NCBI GenBank assembly: GCA_023263235.1
Contig: JALQXE010000067.1
Coordinates: 1-15,742 of the forward strand
Source of the DNA: Sediminibacterium sp.
Lineage (GTDB): Bacteria; Bacteroidota; Bacteroidia; Chitinophagales; Chitinophagaceae
DNA: 15,742 nucleotides
Direction: 5' to 3'
How positions within the stretch are numbered: position 1 is the stretch's first letter; each line of letters opens with the position of its first letter. Below, one piece after another: positions 1 through 7,549 of this stretch. The position numbers and the translations under genes were made by a program. Below the pieces are notes generated by a model, which was not told the origin of the DNA, made no database searches, and saw only the letters and a program-made list of their open reading frames with translations.

Positions 1-84
1 GCTACTACAGCCAGCAGTTGGACGCTCAGTTGGAATGCTAATCCAGGAACAGTTACTATTTACTATAACGCAGTTGCGATCTAA
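1..84 (+). CDS. C-terminal end of an unidentified protein (5' end outside window)
   Basis: Frame 1 is open from the first base to a TAA at 82-84 and encodes 27 residues ending in [17 protein letters not shown]. Alternating hydrophobic and polar residues with two Trp and paired Tyr suggest closing beta strands of a beta-sandwich. The pattern W-x-L-x-W followed by GTVTIYY loosely recalls the end of 'choice-of-anchor V' type extracellular domains of Bacteroidota, but 27 residues are too few to assign a family. The protein stops just where such domains usually continue, so the gene may itself be cut short near the typA junction that follows. No terminator hairpin follows the stop. Confidence 0.45.
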   Translation, partial: ATTASSWTLSWNANPGTVTIYYNAVAI

Positions 85-136
85 TGTTATATATATAAAA
101 CTGTATACTAAAATAAAATGTCTCTAGCGCCATACT

Positions 137-226
137 GAATACCTTAGTTGCGTGTAAAATTTTATCTACCAGGGTGGTTTTACCGTGGTCAACGTGCGCG
201 ATAATAGCGATGTTTCTTATTTCCAT
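137..226 (-). pseudogene. typA: 5' fragment of typA/bipA (translational GTPase), first 30 codons only
   Basis: Reading the minus strand from ATG at 226 gives [20 protein letters not shown], then [10 protein letters not shown]. This is the standard N-terminus of TypA/BipA, a ribosome-binding translational GTPase of about 600 residues, including an intact G1/P-loop (AHVDHGKT, residues 10-17). After F30 (codon 139-137) the similarity ends at once. The expected continuation (R-x-NQ, then the switch I region) is absent in all frames. The frame runs on for 26 unrelated residues to a TAG at 58-56, for a 56-residue ORF overlapping the end of the plus-strand gene. The 30 codons show no decay, so the truncation is recent or is an assembly artefact. 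It cannot make a working GTPase, since G2-G5 and all later domains are missing. Confidence 0.8.
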
Positions 227-243
227 GTACTGTTTTGAGGCTG

Positions 244-279
244 CAAAGGTACGCCGTTTACAGTCCTAAAAAAAACAAA
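244..279 (-). promoter_or_regulatory. Putative Bacteroidota promoter for the typA fragment
   Basis: On the minus strand a perfect TAnnTTTG -7 box (TACCTTTG, 251-244) lies 17 nt before the ATG at 226. A TTTG (279-276) upstream could be the -33 element, but the 24-nt spacer is longer than the usual roughly 19-21. The rest of 227-302 holds A-rich tracts and nothing else I can identify. Confidence 0.45.
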
Positions 280-302
280 AGGGAAAAAAGGATTGAATAG
301 AT

Positions 303-1391
303 TTACACCCTTATATATATTTTATATTTATTTAATATATAACCCAATAGCCAGCAAACCAACATATAAGTAAAAGCAAAGGCTAAAGAAGCCCAATAAG
401 GGGCAAAAAAGGAGAAGCCATGGGTGAAAATCCAGTTAAATAAGGTCATGTCACCAACTTGAACCATATTTAAGACAGTTAAAAGCAATTCTGAAAATAA
501 GTAAATAACCAAAGGGTTCTTGCCGAAAATCTCAAAAAAGCCCGAAAACTGTAATTGTCTTTGTAATTCTATTCGGTAAATAATAGTACCAATAATAACC
601 ATATCCAAGCCAACGGTTAACATTACGAAACTACTTGACCATAATTTTTTGTTTATGGGGAATTGGTAATTCCACATAAAACCTAAAAATATAAAACCTG
701 CCCCCCACATTAATAAATGAGTTAAGCCTTCATAGGTTTTACCTTTTTCTTGTATGAATTTTCCAACAATAAACCCAATTAATACATTCACAATGGCCGG
801 CAAAGTACTTAACCAACCCTCAGGATCAAAAGCAATTCCTTCTCCATGATACATATGGCCTTCACCCATGAACCATTTATCAAATAGAATACCTGCATTT
901 CCTTGCATAGTTAACTCTTGACCAGGAATACCAAAATGCATTGAAATATACCAATACAATAAAAGTAAAATGGCCGATAATATCATCACCACGCGCTCAT
1001 GCATATAATAGGCAATGATAGATCCAATTCCATAACACAAAGCAATGCGTTGCAATACACCTAAAATTCTTGTATTGGCTACAGGTCCTGTAAAAGGAAA
1101 CCAATACATTAAATAACCTAAAAGAAAAATAAGCAAAGTTCTTTTCAAAATTTTAAATAGTACAGTACTATTAGAAAGCTTTTCCCATTTAGGTAAAACA
1201 AAACTCATTGAATTGCCCACTGCAAATAAAAAGGAAGGAAAAACTAAATCGGTGGGTGTAAAACCATTCCACGCTGCATGTAAAAATGGAGCAAATGTTG
1301 CACCACCATCTCCAGGTGTATTCACCATAATCATCAAGCAAATGGTCATACCCCTAAATACATCTAGAGATAAAAATCTTTGATTGTTCAT
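303..1391 (-). CDS. HGSNAT/NagX-like membrane acyltransferase (DUF5009 family)
   Basis: This 362-residue polytopic membrane protein matches the bacterial relatives of heparan-alpha-glucosaminide N-acetyltransferase (COG4299, DUF5009, NagX). The N-terminus has the family signature: RFLSLDVFRGM (residues 5-15), VNTPGDGG (23-30), a conserved His in FLHAAWNGF (His38) and TPTDLVFPSFLF (45-56). About ten hydrophobic segments follow to the C-terminus. In the family, acetyl groups are moved from cytoplasmic acetyl-CoA across the membrane onto an amino sugar, and the conserved N-terminal His is thought to be involved. In Bacteroidota, homologues often accompany GlcNAc or chitin catabolism genes; none are adjacent here, so the substrate is unknown. 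Length is normal and the start is an ATG. The gene is transcribed divergently from the alpha/beta hydrolase at 1473. Confidence 0.88.
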   Translation of the reverse strand: MNNQRFLSLDVFRGMTICLMIMVNTPGDGGATFAPFLHAAWNGFTPTDLVFPSFLFAVGNSMSFVLPKWEKLSNSTVLFKILKRTLLIFLLGYLMYWFPFTGPVANTRILGVLQRIALCYGIGSIIAYYMHERVVMILSAILLLLYWYISMHFGIPGQELTMQGNAGILFDKWFMGEGHMYHGEGIAFDPEGWLSTLPAIVNVLIGFIVGKFIQEKGKTYEGLTHLLMWGAGFIFLGFMWNYQFPINKKLWSSSFVMLTVGLDMVIIGTIIYRIELQRQLQFSGFFEIFGKNPLVIYLFSELLLTVLNMVQVGDMTLFNWIFTHGFSFFAPYWASLAFAFTYMLVCWLLGYILNKYKIYIRV

Positions 1392-1408
1392 AGCAAGGTT
1401 TTAGTATT

Positions 1409-1438
1409 TCAAGGTACGCAAAATATTTTTTAATCAAA
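1409..1438 (-). promoter_or_regulatory. Putative promoter of the NagX-like gene
   Basis: On the minus strand, TTTG (1438-1435) is followed after 18 nt by TACCTTGA (1416-1409), close to the -33 TTTG / -7 TAnnTTTG pair of Bacteroidota. It ends 17 nt upstream of the ATG at 1391. The -7 box differs from consensus at two of the six fixed positions. Confidence 0.35.
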
Positions 1439-1449
1439 CTCTTATTAGT

Positions 1450-1457
1450 TAGCTTTA
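1450..1457 (+). promoter_or_regulatory. Putative -7 box of the alpha/beta hydrolase gene
   Basis: TAGCTTTA matches TAnnTTTG at five of six fixed positions and lies 15 nt upstream of the ATG at 1473. No clear TTG/TTTG -33 element is seen at the proper distance. Confidence 0.25.
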
Positions 1458-1472
1458 AAGCAAATTTAAGCT

Positions 1473-2456
1473 ATGAGATTGCTAAAAATAACTGCTGTAA
1501 TTATACTATTATTGACTGTGCTTTACTTTTTAGGTCCACATCCTAGTAAAGTAACTTTTAATTACGCGTTGCCTAGTATCCCGGATATGGCCAATTTAGA
1601 TAGCCTCGTTCAAGCAGGTGAAAAACAACACCGCATAAAAGCAAATAATGAAGCTAGAATAGTTTGGGCCGATAGCACACATACTCAAACCGAATATGCC
1701 ATTGTGTATTTACATGGTTTTAGTGCAAGTGAAAAAGAAGGTGCGCCTGTACATGAAAATGTTGCAAAGGCTTATCATTGTAACTTGTATTTAGCACGTC
1801 TCGCAGAACATGGTATAGATACCACCGAGGATTTAATGAATTTAACTGCTGAAAAATATTGGGAATCAGCAAAACAAGCTTATGCCATTGGAAAAAAATT
1901 AGGGAAAAAAGTAATTTTGATGAGTACCTCTACAGGAGGTACTTTGTCCTTACAATTAGCCGCAGCCTATCCTGAAATTGCAGGGCTAATTATGTACTCG
2001 CCAAACATTGCAATCAATAATCCTGCAGCACCTTTATTAAACAATCCATGGGGATTACAAATTGCAAGATTTGTAAAAGGTGGTAATTATGCAGAAATCC
2101 CTTTTAAGAATGCTGAATATCCAAAATACTGGAATACACATTATAGATTAGAGTCCACCGTAGCACTTCAAAATTTAATTGAAGCTACGATGACAGATGC
2201 AACCTTTAAAAAAATAAATCAACCAGCGCTTGCATTATACTACTATAAGGATGAAGCCAATCAAGATAATGTTGTAAAAGTAAGTGCCATCAAAGAAATG
2301 ATGTCTAAAATTAGCACACCTCAAAATTTAAAAAGAGAAGTTGCCATTCCGAATGCTGGCAACCATGTTTTGGCTTCGCCAATTGTTTCAAAAGATATTG
2401 TTTCGGTAGAAAATGAAACGAAAAAATTTATGGAAACGGTTATCATGAAAAAATAA
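1473..2456 (+). CDS. Membrane-anchored alpha/beta hydrolase (serine hydrolase/esterase-like)
   Basis: This is a 327-residue protein. Residues 5-20 form a hydrophobic N-terminal segment (signal anchor or uncleaved signal; no lipobox), placing the hydrolase domain outside the cytoplasm. The fold is recognisable: an oxyanion-loop motif YLHGFSAS (79-86), a nucleophile elbow STSTGG (151-156) with probable catalytic Ser153, a probable acid in the YYYKDE segment (Asp260), and a late His in NAGNHV (His298). The family resembles serine aminopeptidase S33 or carboxylesterase-like proteins acting on ester, amide or acyl bonds. The natural substrate cannot be read from sequence. The elbow is atypical because the first Gly of GxSxG is Ser. 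The gene is monocistronic, closed by the strong hairpin at 2473-2511. The ATG start agrees with the hydrophobic segment. Confidence 0.85.
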   Translation: MRLLKITAVIILLLTVLYFLGPHPSKVTFNYALPSIPDMANLDSLVQAGEKQHRIKANNEARIVWADSTHTQTEYAIVYLHGFSASEKEGAPVHENVAKAYHCNLYLARLAEHGIDTTEDLMNLTAEKYWESAKQAYAIGKKLGKKVILMSTSTGGTLSLQLAAAYPEIAGLIMYSPNIAINNPAAPLLNNPWGLQIARFVKGGNYAEIPFKNAEYPKYWNTHYRLESTVALQNLIEATMTDATFKKINQPALALYYYKDEANQDNVVKVSAIKEMMSKISTPQNLKREVAIPNAGNHVLASPIVSKDIVSVENETKKFMETVIMKK

Positions 2457-2472
2457 AACGAGGTCCAACAAA

Positions 2473-2511
2473 ATAAAAAAAAGGAATGAGCTACTCATTC
2501 CTTTTTTTTAT
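2473..2511. terminator. Bidirectional intrinsic terminator
   Basis: This is a perfect inverted repeat. The core GGAATGAG (2483-2490) and CTCATTCC (2494-2501) enclose a 3-nt CTA loop. It is flanked by an A-run (2475-2482) and a matching T-run (2502-2509), and pairing extends to 18 bp per arm. It gives a GC-containing stem followed by a U-tract in both directions. It sits between two convergent stops (2456 plus, 2520 minus), so it should end both the hydrolase and the RND efflux transcripts. Confidence 0.9.
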
Positions 2512-2519
2512 AGATAGTA

Positions 2520-5500
2520 TTAATCTACTTGTTTTCGATGTTTACTTGAAACATATGTATAAACCGAAGGAATTACAAATAAAGTTAGTACCAATGAGAA
2601 TAACAAACCACCTACAATCACCGTCCCTAATGGCTTACGACTAGTCGCCGCTGCGCCCAAGCTAATGGCAATAGGTAGTGCTCCTAGTGCTGTTGCTAAA
2701 CTAGTCATTAAAATAGGACGGAATCTTTGAGCAGCTGCTTCTAGCACTGCATCTTTAATGGGCAAACCGGCTTCGCGTTTTTTATTGGCAAATTCAACAA
2801 TTAAAATACCATTCTTGGTAACTAAACCAATAAGCATGATAATTCCAATTTGTGAGAATATATTTAAGGTTTGATCAAACAACCATAAGCAAAGTAATGC
2901 TCCTGCTAAAGCCAATGGAACCGTAATCATAATAATAAACGGATCGGTGAAACTTTCAAATTGGGCAGCCAATACTAAATAAATTAAAATTAAAGCGAGT
3001 AACAATGCTTGTGAAGTATTAGACGAACTTTCTTTAAAGTCACGTGATGGACCACTTAAGGCTGTTTGGAAGGTTTCGTCTAATTGTTCTTTGGCAATGC
3101 GCTCCATTGCTGCAACACCGTCTCCAATAGTTTTACCTTCGGCTAGTGATGCCGATACTGTTGCGGCATTAAAGCGATTGTAATGATATAAATTTGGAGG
3201 ATTACTGCTTTCTTCCGTTACCAACACACTTGAGATAGGAATATTCTCTCCTTTATTGTTTCTTACATATATCTTACTAATATCAGTAGGTTCGTTTCTT
3301 TCCGATCTTGGCACCTGTGTGATAACTTGATATTGTCTATCGTTCATAATAAAGTAAGCAGAGCGTGCACCACTAAAGGCAGCTTGCAAAGCCTGTGCCA
3401 CATCCGCTGTGGTTAAACCTAAATCACGCACACGCATACGATCAATGGATAAATCCAATTCAGGTTTATTAAATTTTAAATTCACATCTACGTTTTGGAA
3501 AGTTTTATCCTTTCTTGCCGCATCTAAAAATTTTGGAATCGCGGATCTAATTTTTTGAAAATCTAAATTTTGAATAATAAACTGAACCGGTAAAGAACCT
3601 CTGGACATCATACCTACCGAAATAGTTTGTTCTTCTACAGCAAATACACGTACATTTTTAAACCGTTTCATTTTTTTATTCAAATCCATCGCAATCTGCG
3701 ACTGCGTTCTAGTGCGGTCATCTTTATCTACAAGACCTAAACGTCCCGAAGCAGAACTGTTTCCACTCGAACCACCATAACCCGGCACACTACCCCATGT
3801 AAACGCTTGTTCGGGAAAGGAATCCTGCATAATTTTAATGGCTTTTAACAAATCGCCACGCATGTCCTCATAACTAGTTCCCTCAGCACCGGTCATTGTA
3901 ATTCTTATTGAGCCTTTATCCTCCAAGGGCGCTAATTCACTTTGAATAGTTTTACCTAAAACAAATATGATACCAACGCAAACAATTACAATCACCCAAG
4001 CAAACCAGCGCACTTTTAAAAATCCAGCTAATAAATTTTTATACCCATTTTCAATGCCTCTAAAGAAAGGTTCGGTGCGTTCATAAAATTTGCCATGTGC
4101 TCCATCTTTTCTGTTTAAATATACATTCAATACAGGTGTGATAGTTAGAGATACAAATGCCGAGACCAGCACCGCACCAGCCACCACTACTCCAAATTCT
4201 TTAAATAAAGAACCCACAAAACCTTGTAAGAAAATAACTGGCATAAATACCACCGCCAAAGTAATAGAGGTAGATATAACCGCAAAGAAAATTTCTTTAC
4301 TACCTTCTCTAGCAGCATCCTTTAAAGAAAGTCCTTCTTCCAATTTTCTAAAAATATTTTCTGTAACCACAATCCCGTCATCCACTACCAACCCCGTGGC
4401 CAAGACAATAGCCAATAAGGTTAATACATTAATAGAGAAGCCTGCCAAATACATTATAAAGAATGTGGCAATTAAAGAAATAGGAATATCCACTAATGGA
4501 CGAATTGCAATTAACCAGTTTCTGAAAAAGAAGAAAATAACTAAAACTACCAAACCAAAAGAAATCACAATGGTTTCTTTTACTTCCGATAAAGCGCGTC
4601 TAACATTTAAAGTATTGTCAATGGGTATGGCAAATTCAATATCGGCCTTATTTTGTTTTTTTACTTCTTCTAATCTTTTGTAAAACTCATCGGCAATCTT
4701 AATTTGATTTGCACCCGGCTGTGGTGATACAGTAAGCATTACAACAGGTACCCCATTAAAATAAGTACCTTGATCCTCTTGTTCTGGACCTAATTCTACT
4801 TTAGCAACATCGCCTAAACGAACAATACCACTTAGGTCTTCTTTTAATATTACATTTCTAAAATCCGATTCTTTTGTAAGTCTTCCTAAAGTTCGGATTA
4901 CAAACTCAGATTTGTTTCCGTTAATGCCCCCGGCTGGCAATTCTACGTTTTCTTTATTCAATGCTGTTTGAATATCATTAAAGGCAATCCCATATGCATT
5001 TAATAAACTTGCATTTGGATAAATTCGCATGCTTTGACGCTTTCCTCTAACACCCACGTTACTTACTTCGTCGATGGTTTGAAAACGCTGCTGTAAAACG
5101 TTTTCGGCATATTCAGTTAATTCAAGTAAGCCTTTTGTTTTACTTCTAATGGTTAACATTAAAATAAAATCACTAGCATCCGCTTTAGAAACCACTGGCG
5201 GACTCGTTAAATCCTGTGGCAAAGATCTTAGTGCTTGTGAAACTTTATCACGCACATCATTTGCCGCTGTTTCTAAATTAACGCCCAAGTTAAATTCTAC
5301 TGTAATATTAGAATTGCCAACAGAACTTGAAGAGTTAATGGTTCTGATACCCGGTATACCATTAATTCCTTTTTCCAATGGCTCTGTAATTTGACTTTGA
5401 ATTACTTCTGCATTTGCACCCGTATAATTGGTTTGCACCATTATAATAGGTGGATCAATGGCTGGATATTCTCTTAAAGCCAAAAATGAAAAACCAACTA

Positions 5501-5576
5501 ATCCAAAAATCACAATGGCTAAATTCATCACGGTAGCAAGGACCGGACGTTTTAAGGAGAGTTCAGATATATTCAT
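2520..5576 (-). CDS. RND multidrug efflux pump, inner-membrane permease (HAE1/AcrB family)
   Basis: At 1018 residues this is a full-length RND pump of the AcrB/MexB (HAE1) family. It is the proton-driven inner-membrane part of a tripartite efflux system. TM1 lies near residues 11-33. The first large periplasmic loop spans about 34-335, TM2-6 about 335-490, TM7 about 525-541, a second periplasmic loop about 545-855, and TM8-12 about 855-1005. The proton-relay residues are present: the TM4 acid pair Asp399/Asp400 in GLVVDDGIVVTENIF, and the TM10 lysine Lys921 in GLVTKNGILIVEFA. Both are diagnostic of HAE1 pumps rather than SecDF or hopanoid exporters. The adaptor gene lies 25 nt upstream, in a two-gene operon closed by the hairpin at 2473-2511. 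No TolC-type channel gene lies in the window. Substrates cannot be predicted. Confidence 0.95.
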   Translation of the reverse strand: MNISELSLKRPVLATVMNLAIVIFGLVGFSFLALREYPAIDPPIIMVQTNYTGANAEVIQSQITEPLEKGINGIPGIRTINSSSSVGNSNITVEFNLGVNLETAANDVRDKVSQALRSLPQDLTSPPVVSKADASDFILMLTIRSKTKGLLELTEYAENVLQQRFQTIDEVSNVGVRGKRQSMRIYPNASLLNAYGIAFNDIQTALNKENVELPAGGINGNKSEFVIRTLGRLTKESDFRNVILKEDLSGIVRLGDVAKVELGPEQEDQGTYFNGVPVVMLTVSPQPGANQIKIADEFYKRLEEVKKQNKADIEFAIPIDNTLNVRRALSEVKETIVISFGLVVLVIFFFFRNWLIAIRPLVDIPISLIATFFIMYLAGFSINVLTLLAIVLATGLVVDDGIVVTENIFRKLEEGLSLKDAAREGSKEIFFAVISTSITLAVVFMPVIFLQGFVGSLFKEFGVVVAGAVLVSAFVSLTITPVLNVYLNRKDGAHGKFYERTEPFFRGIENGYKNLLAGFLKVRWFAWVIVIVCVGIIFVLGKTIQSELAPLEDKGSIRITMTGAEGTSYEDMRGDLLKAIKIMQDSFPEQAFTWGSVPGYGGSSGNSSASGRLGLVDKDDRTRTQSQIAMDLNKKMKRFKNVRVFAVEEQTISVGMMSRGSLPVQFIIQNLDFQKIRSAIPKFLDAARKDKTFQNVDVNLKFNKPELDLSIDRMRVRDLGLTTADVAQALQAAFSGARSAYFIMNDRQYQVITQVPRSERNEPTDISKIYVRNNKGENIPISSVLVTEESSNPPNLYHYNRFNAATVSASLAEGKTIGDGVAAMERIAKEQLDETFQTALSGPSRDFKESSSNTSQALLLALILIYLVLAAQFESFTDPFIIMITVPLALAGALLCLWLFDQTLNIFSQIGIIMLIGLVTKNGILIVEFANKKREAGLPIKDAVLEAAAQRFRPILMTSLATALGALPIAISLGAAATSRKPLGTVIVGGLLFSLVLTLFVIPSVYTYVSSKHRKQVD

Positions 5577-5601
5577 CTAAATAACTTAATTTTTTTAGGA
5601 T

Positions 5602-6651
5602 CTATTTGGTAATATCAACATTGGACAATGCTTTCCCTACTTTTAATTTTGAACCGTCTTTTACAAAGAGCATTCCCGCTACCACAACGCTGTCCCCTAC
5701 TTGTAGGCCTTTTGTAATTTCAACAGCTGTTTGAGTACGATAACCAGTTTCCACTACTACAAATTTTGCTAGACCATTTTTAACTACCACTACTTGTTTA
5801 GTTTTTGAGTCAGGAATAATTACGTTGGAAGGCACCATAATGGATGTTGCTTTTTGATCGGCATCCGATAAAAATATTTTAGTAAATGACCCTGGCAATA
5901 ATTTTCCTTTAACATCGGCTCTTACTTTTAAGTTTCTAGAAGTAGAAATTATTTGAGGCTCAATAGCAACAATGTTTGCATCAAATTTTGAAGTATCCGA
6001 TCCAATACTTTCAACTTGAACCTTAGCGCCTACTTTTACCATATTTTTATACAACTCAGGAACGGTAAAGTCAATTTTTAAATCGTCGGTTTTTTGTAAA
6101 GTCACAACAGTAGTAGCGGTATTAATAAAAGCGCCTAAGCTAACCTGTCTTAACCCTAACTGGCCTGTAAATGGTGCTTTAATAACTGTTTTATCAATTA
6201 AAGACTGAGTATAAGCCAAGTCGGCTTTATAACTTTTTACTTGTTGCAATGAAATATCATAATCACTTTGATTAATTCCTTTAATGCTTAGTAATTGCTT
6301 GTTTCTTTGTTCGTTTGTTTGCGCTAATTCTAATTGTGCTTTTATTTTTTCTAACTGCGCCTGTAAGTCGGCGTCATTTAATTTAACAAGCACCGTTCCT
6401 GCACTCACCACTTTGCCTTCTGGAATTTGCAAAAAAGTAACACGGCCATTTATTTCAGGACGAAGCTCAACAAAGTCACTTGAAATTACAGAGCCATTTA
6501 CTTCTACCAACTTAGGTACAGATTGTGTTGCTATAACCGTTACGTCTACCGAAACAGCAGCATTAGGATCAAACTTGTCAATACTTTTAGGTTTTTCCTT
6601 ACAACCAATCAACAATACAGCCAATAATGTGATAAATGATAAATTTCTCAA
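5602..6651 (-). CDS. RND efflux periplasmic adaptor lipoprotein (membrane fusion protein)
   Basis: This is a 349-residue adaptor (HlyD/AcrA-like) linking the downstream RND pump to an outer-membrane channel. The N-terminus is a lipoprotein signal ending in the lipobox LIGC (Cys17). Two halves of the lipoyl/barrel-sandwich domain lie at about 60-92 and 155-190 (VIKAPFTGQLGLR at 156-168 is typical). Between them is an alpha-helical coiled-coil hairpin (about 93-150, Gln/Lys/Leu rich). A beta-barrel domain (about 190-275, with GKLLPGSF) and a membrane-proximal domain (about 280-345) follow. The only in-frame start that gives this signal peptide is TTG at 6651-6649. An ATG 5 nt upstream (6656-6654) is out of frame and hits TGA after one codon; one extra T in its TTTT run would fuse it in frame. 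So the true start is either TTG or hidden by a one-base indel. The permease follows after 25 nt. Confidence 0.92.
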   Translation of the reverse strand: MRNLSFITLLAVLLIGCKEKPKSIDKFDPNAAVSVDVTVIATQSVPKLVEVNGSVISSDFVELRPEINGRVTFLQIPEGKVVSAGTVLVKLNDADLQAQLEKIKAQLELAQTNEQRNKQLLSIKGINQSDYDISLQQVKSYKADLAYTQSLIDKTVIKAPFTGQLGLRQVSLGAFINTATTVVTLQKTDDLKIDFTVPELYKNMVKVGAKVQVESIGSDTSKFDANIVAIEPQIISTSRNLKVRADVKGKLLPGSFTKIFLSDADQKATSIMVPSNVIIPDSKTKQVVVVKNGLAKFVVVETGYRTQTAVEITKGLQVGDSVVVAGMLFVKDGSKLKVGKALSNVDITK

Positions 6652-6671
6652 AACATTACAATTTTAGTGTC

Positions 6672-6679
6672 TAAAGGTA
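6672..6679 (-). promoter_or_regulatory. Putative -7 box of the RND efflux operon
   Basis: On the minus strand TACCTTTA (6679-6672) matches TAnnTTTG at five of six fixed positions, 20 nt upstream of the TTG start at 6651. No convincing -33 element is seen. I see no obvious operator palindrome, and no TetR- or AraC-type regulator gene lies beside the operon. Confidence 0.3.
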
Positions 6680-6746
6680 GCCAAAAAATGCTTTTTAAAC
6701 CCATAAAATAGATGAGTGGCTAGGATATTTCTATGCTAATAATTGA

Positions 6747-7478
6747 TTACTTGCCATTTTGATAGGCAGCAAACCGCTTTTGAATGTATACCCCAAGTTC
6801 AAGCTCGTTTAATAAGCCCAACATTTCATAGGTTGGCCTTGAATAATTCATGAATTTGATGAGTTCATCCCCCTCTAATCGAGTAAGTTTTTGTACAAAT
6901 TTTTTAGTAAATCTTGAATTCACATATTTCTCTTGCTCCTGGGCTAGCAGACGATTTTGCAAAAATTGTAAATTCCTATTTCTATGAAATCTGAACATAT
7001 TTACAAGCTCGTTCAAATCAAAGCCAATGGTCATACCTGTAGGACCAAATAATTGTTGGTTATTGCTAAGTTTTATTCCTGGAGGTCGGTAATTAAAGTA
7101 TTTGGCATAATCATTTCTGTTTTGAATAGAATCAAAACGATAATTGCTATTGCGCACTTTTACTTCTGGTAAATCATACCCCATCACATGAATCATAACA
7201 TTGAAATTATGTGGATCCGTAATGGTATCAATGGGAAACTTGGGTGTGCTTTTACCAAAAAGAGAAAACCAAATTGAATCCTTGGCCTTTAATACAATTA
7301 TGTATCTACCTAAAGAATCGGTCATGGAAACATTAGAATTGCTATTTACTATAACGGCCTCAACAGGACGGCGACCACTAATATCATAAACCACCCCACT
7401 AATAGTAGTGTATTGTGCACTAAGCGTTGTAAAAAATACAATGCAAAATAGCGTAGTAAAAATTTTAAGGAAATTCAT
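6747..7478 (-). CDS. Secreted CarboxypepD_reg-like domain protein
   Basis: From the ATG at 7478 this is 243 residues. A frame extension to a TTG at 7499 would add seven residues (MTNIAPE) ahead of the signal peptide and is less likely. Residues 1-21 form a signal peptide (MNFLKIFTTLFCIVF, then a polar end at SAQ), so the protein is exported. Residues about 24-100 match the carboxypeptidase-regulatory-like beta-sandwich: ISGVVYDISGRRPVEAVIV, then SMTDSLGRYIIVL. This domain usually opens SusC/TonB-dependent receptors, but here no receptor barrel follows. The C-terminal 140 residues are Asn/Arg/Phe rich with a conserved-looking FDLNELV-x-MFRFHR stretch of unknown role. No catalytic residues are recognised. 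Such stand-alone proteins are common and uncharacterised in Bacteroidota. It lies between the RND operon and chrA on the same strand. Confidence 0.75.
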   Translation of the reverse strand: MNFLKIFTTLFCIVFFTTLSAQYTTISGVVYDISGRRPVEAVIVNSNSNVSMTDSLGRYIIVLKAKDSIWFSLFGKSTPKFPIDTITDPHNFNVMIHVMGYDLPEVKVRNSNYRFDSIQNRNDYAKYFNYRPPGIKLSNNQQLFGPTGMTIGFDLNELVNMFRFHRNRNLQFLQNRLLAQEQEKYVNSRFTKKFVQKLTRLEGDELIKFMNYSRPTYEMLGLLNELELGVYIQKRFAAYQNGK

Positions 7479-7507
7479 TTCAGGTGCAATATTAGTCAAG
7501 GATTTGC

Positions 7508-7548
7508 TAAAAACCTTTTATAGCAGGTAAATTAACAGGTTTTTACCT
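7508..7548. repeat. Overlapping inverted repeats after chrA (weak terminator candidate)
   Basis: AAAAACCT (7509-7516) pairs with AGGTTTTT (7537-7544), extended by one T-A pair, around a 20-nt loop. An alternative stem AGGTAAA (7525-7531) / TTTACCT (7542-7548) overlaps it. They lie directly downstream of the chrA stop on the minus strand and upstream of the next gene. No clean U-tract follows, so termination or attenuation is only possible. Confidence 0.3.
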
Positions 7549-7549
7549 T

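Noticed and set aside
4090..4683. Open frame of 197 codons on the plus strand inside the RND pump gene
   Set aside because: It lies wholly antisense to a gene with clear conserved motifs, its product is low-complexity Lys/Thr/Ile-rich sequence with no family look, and it has no promoter or start signal.
7479..7499. TTG start seven codons upstream for the CarboxypepD_reg-like protein
   Set aside because: It would put MTNIAPE, including an acidic residue, before a clean signal peptide that starts at the ATG at 7478.
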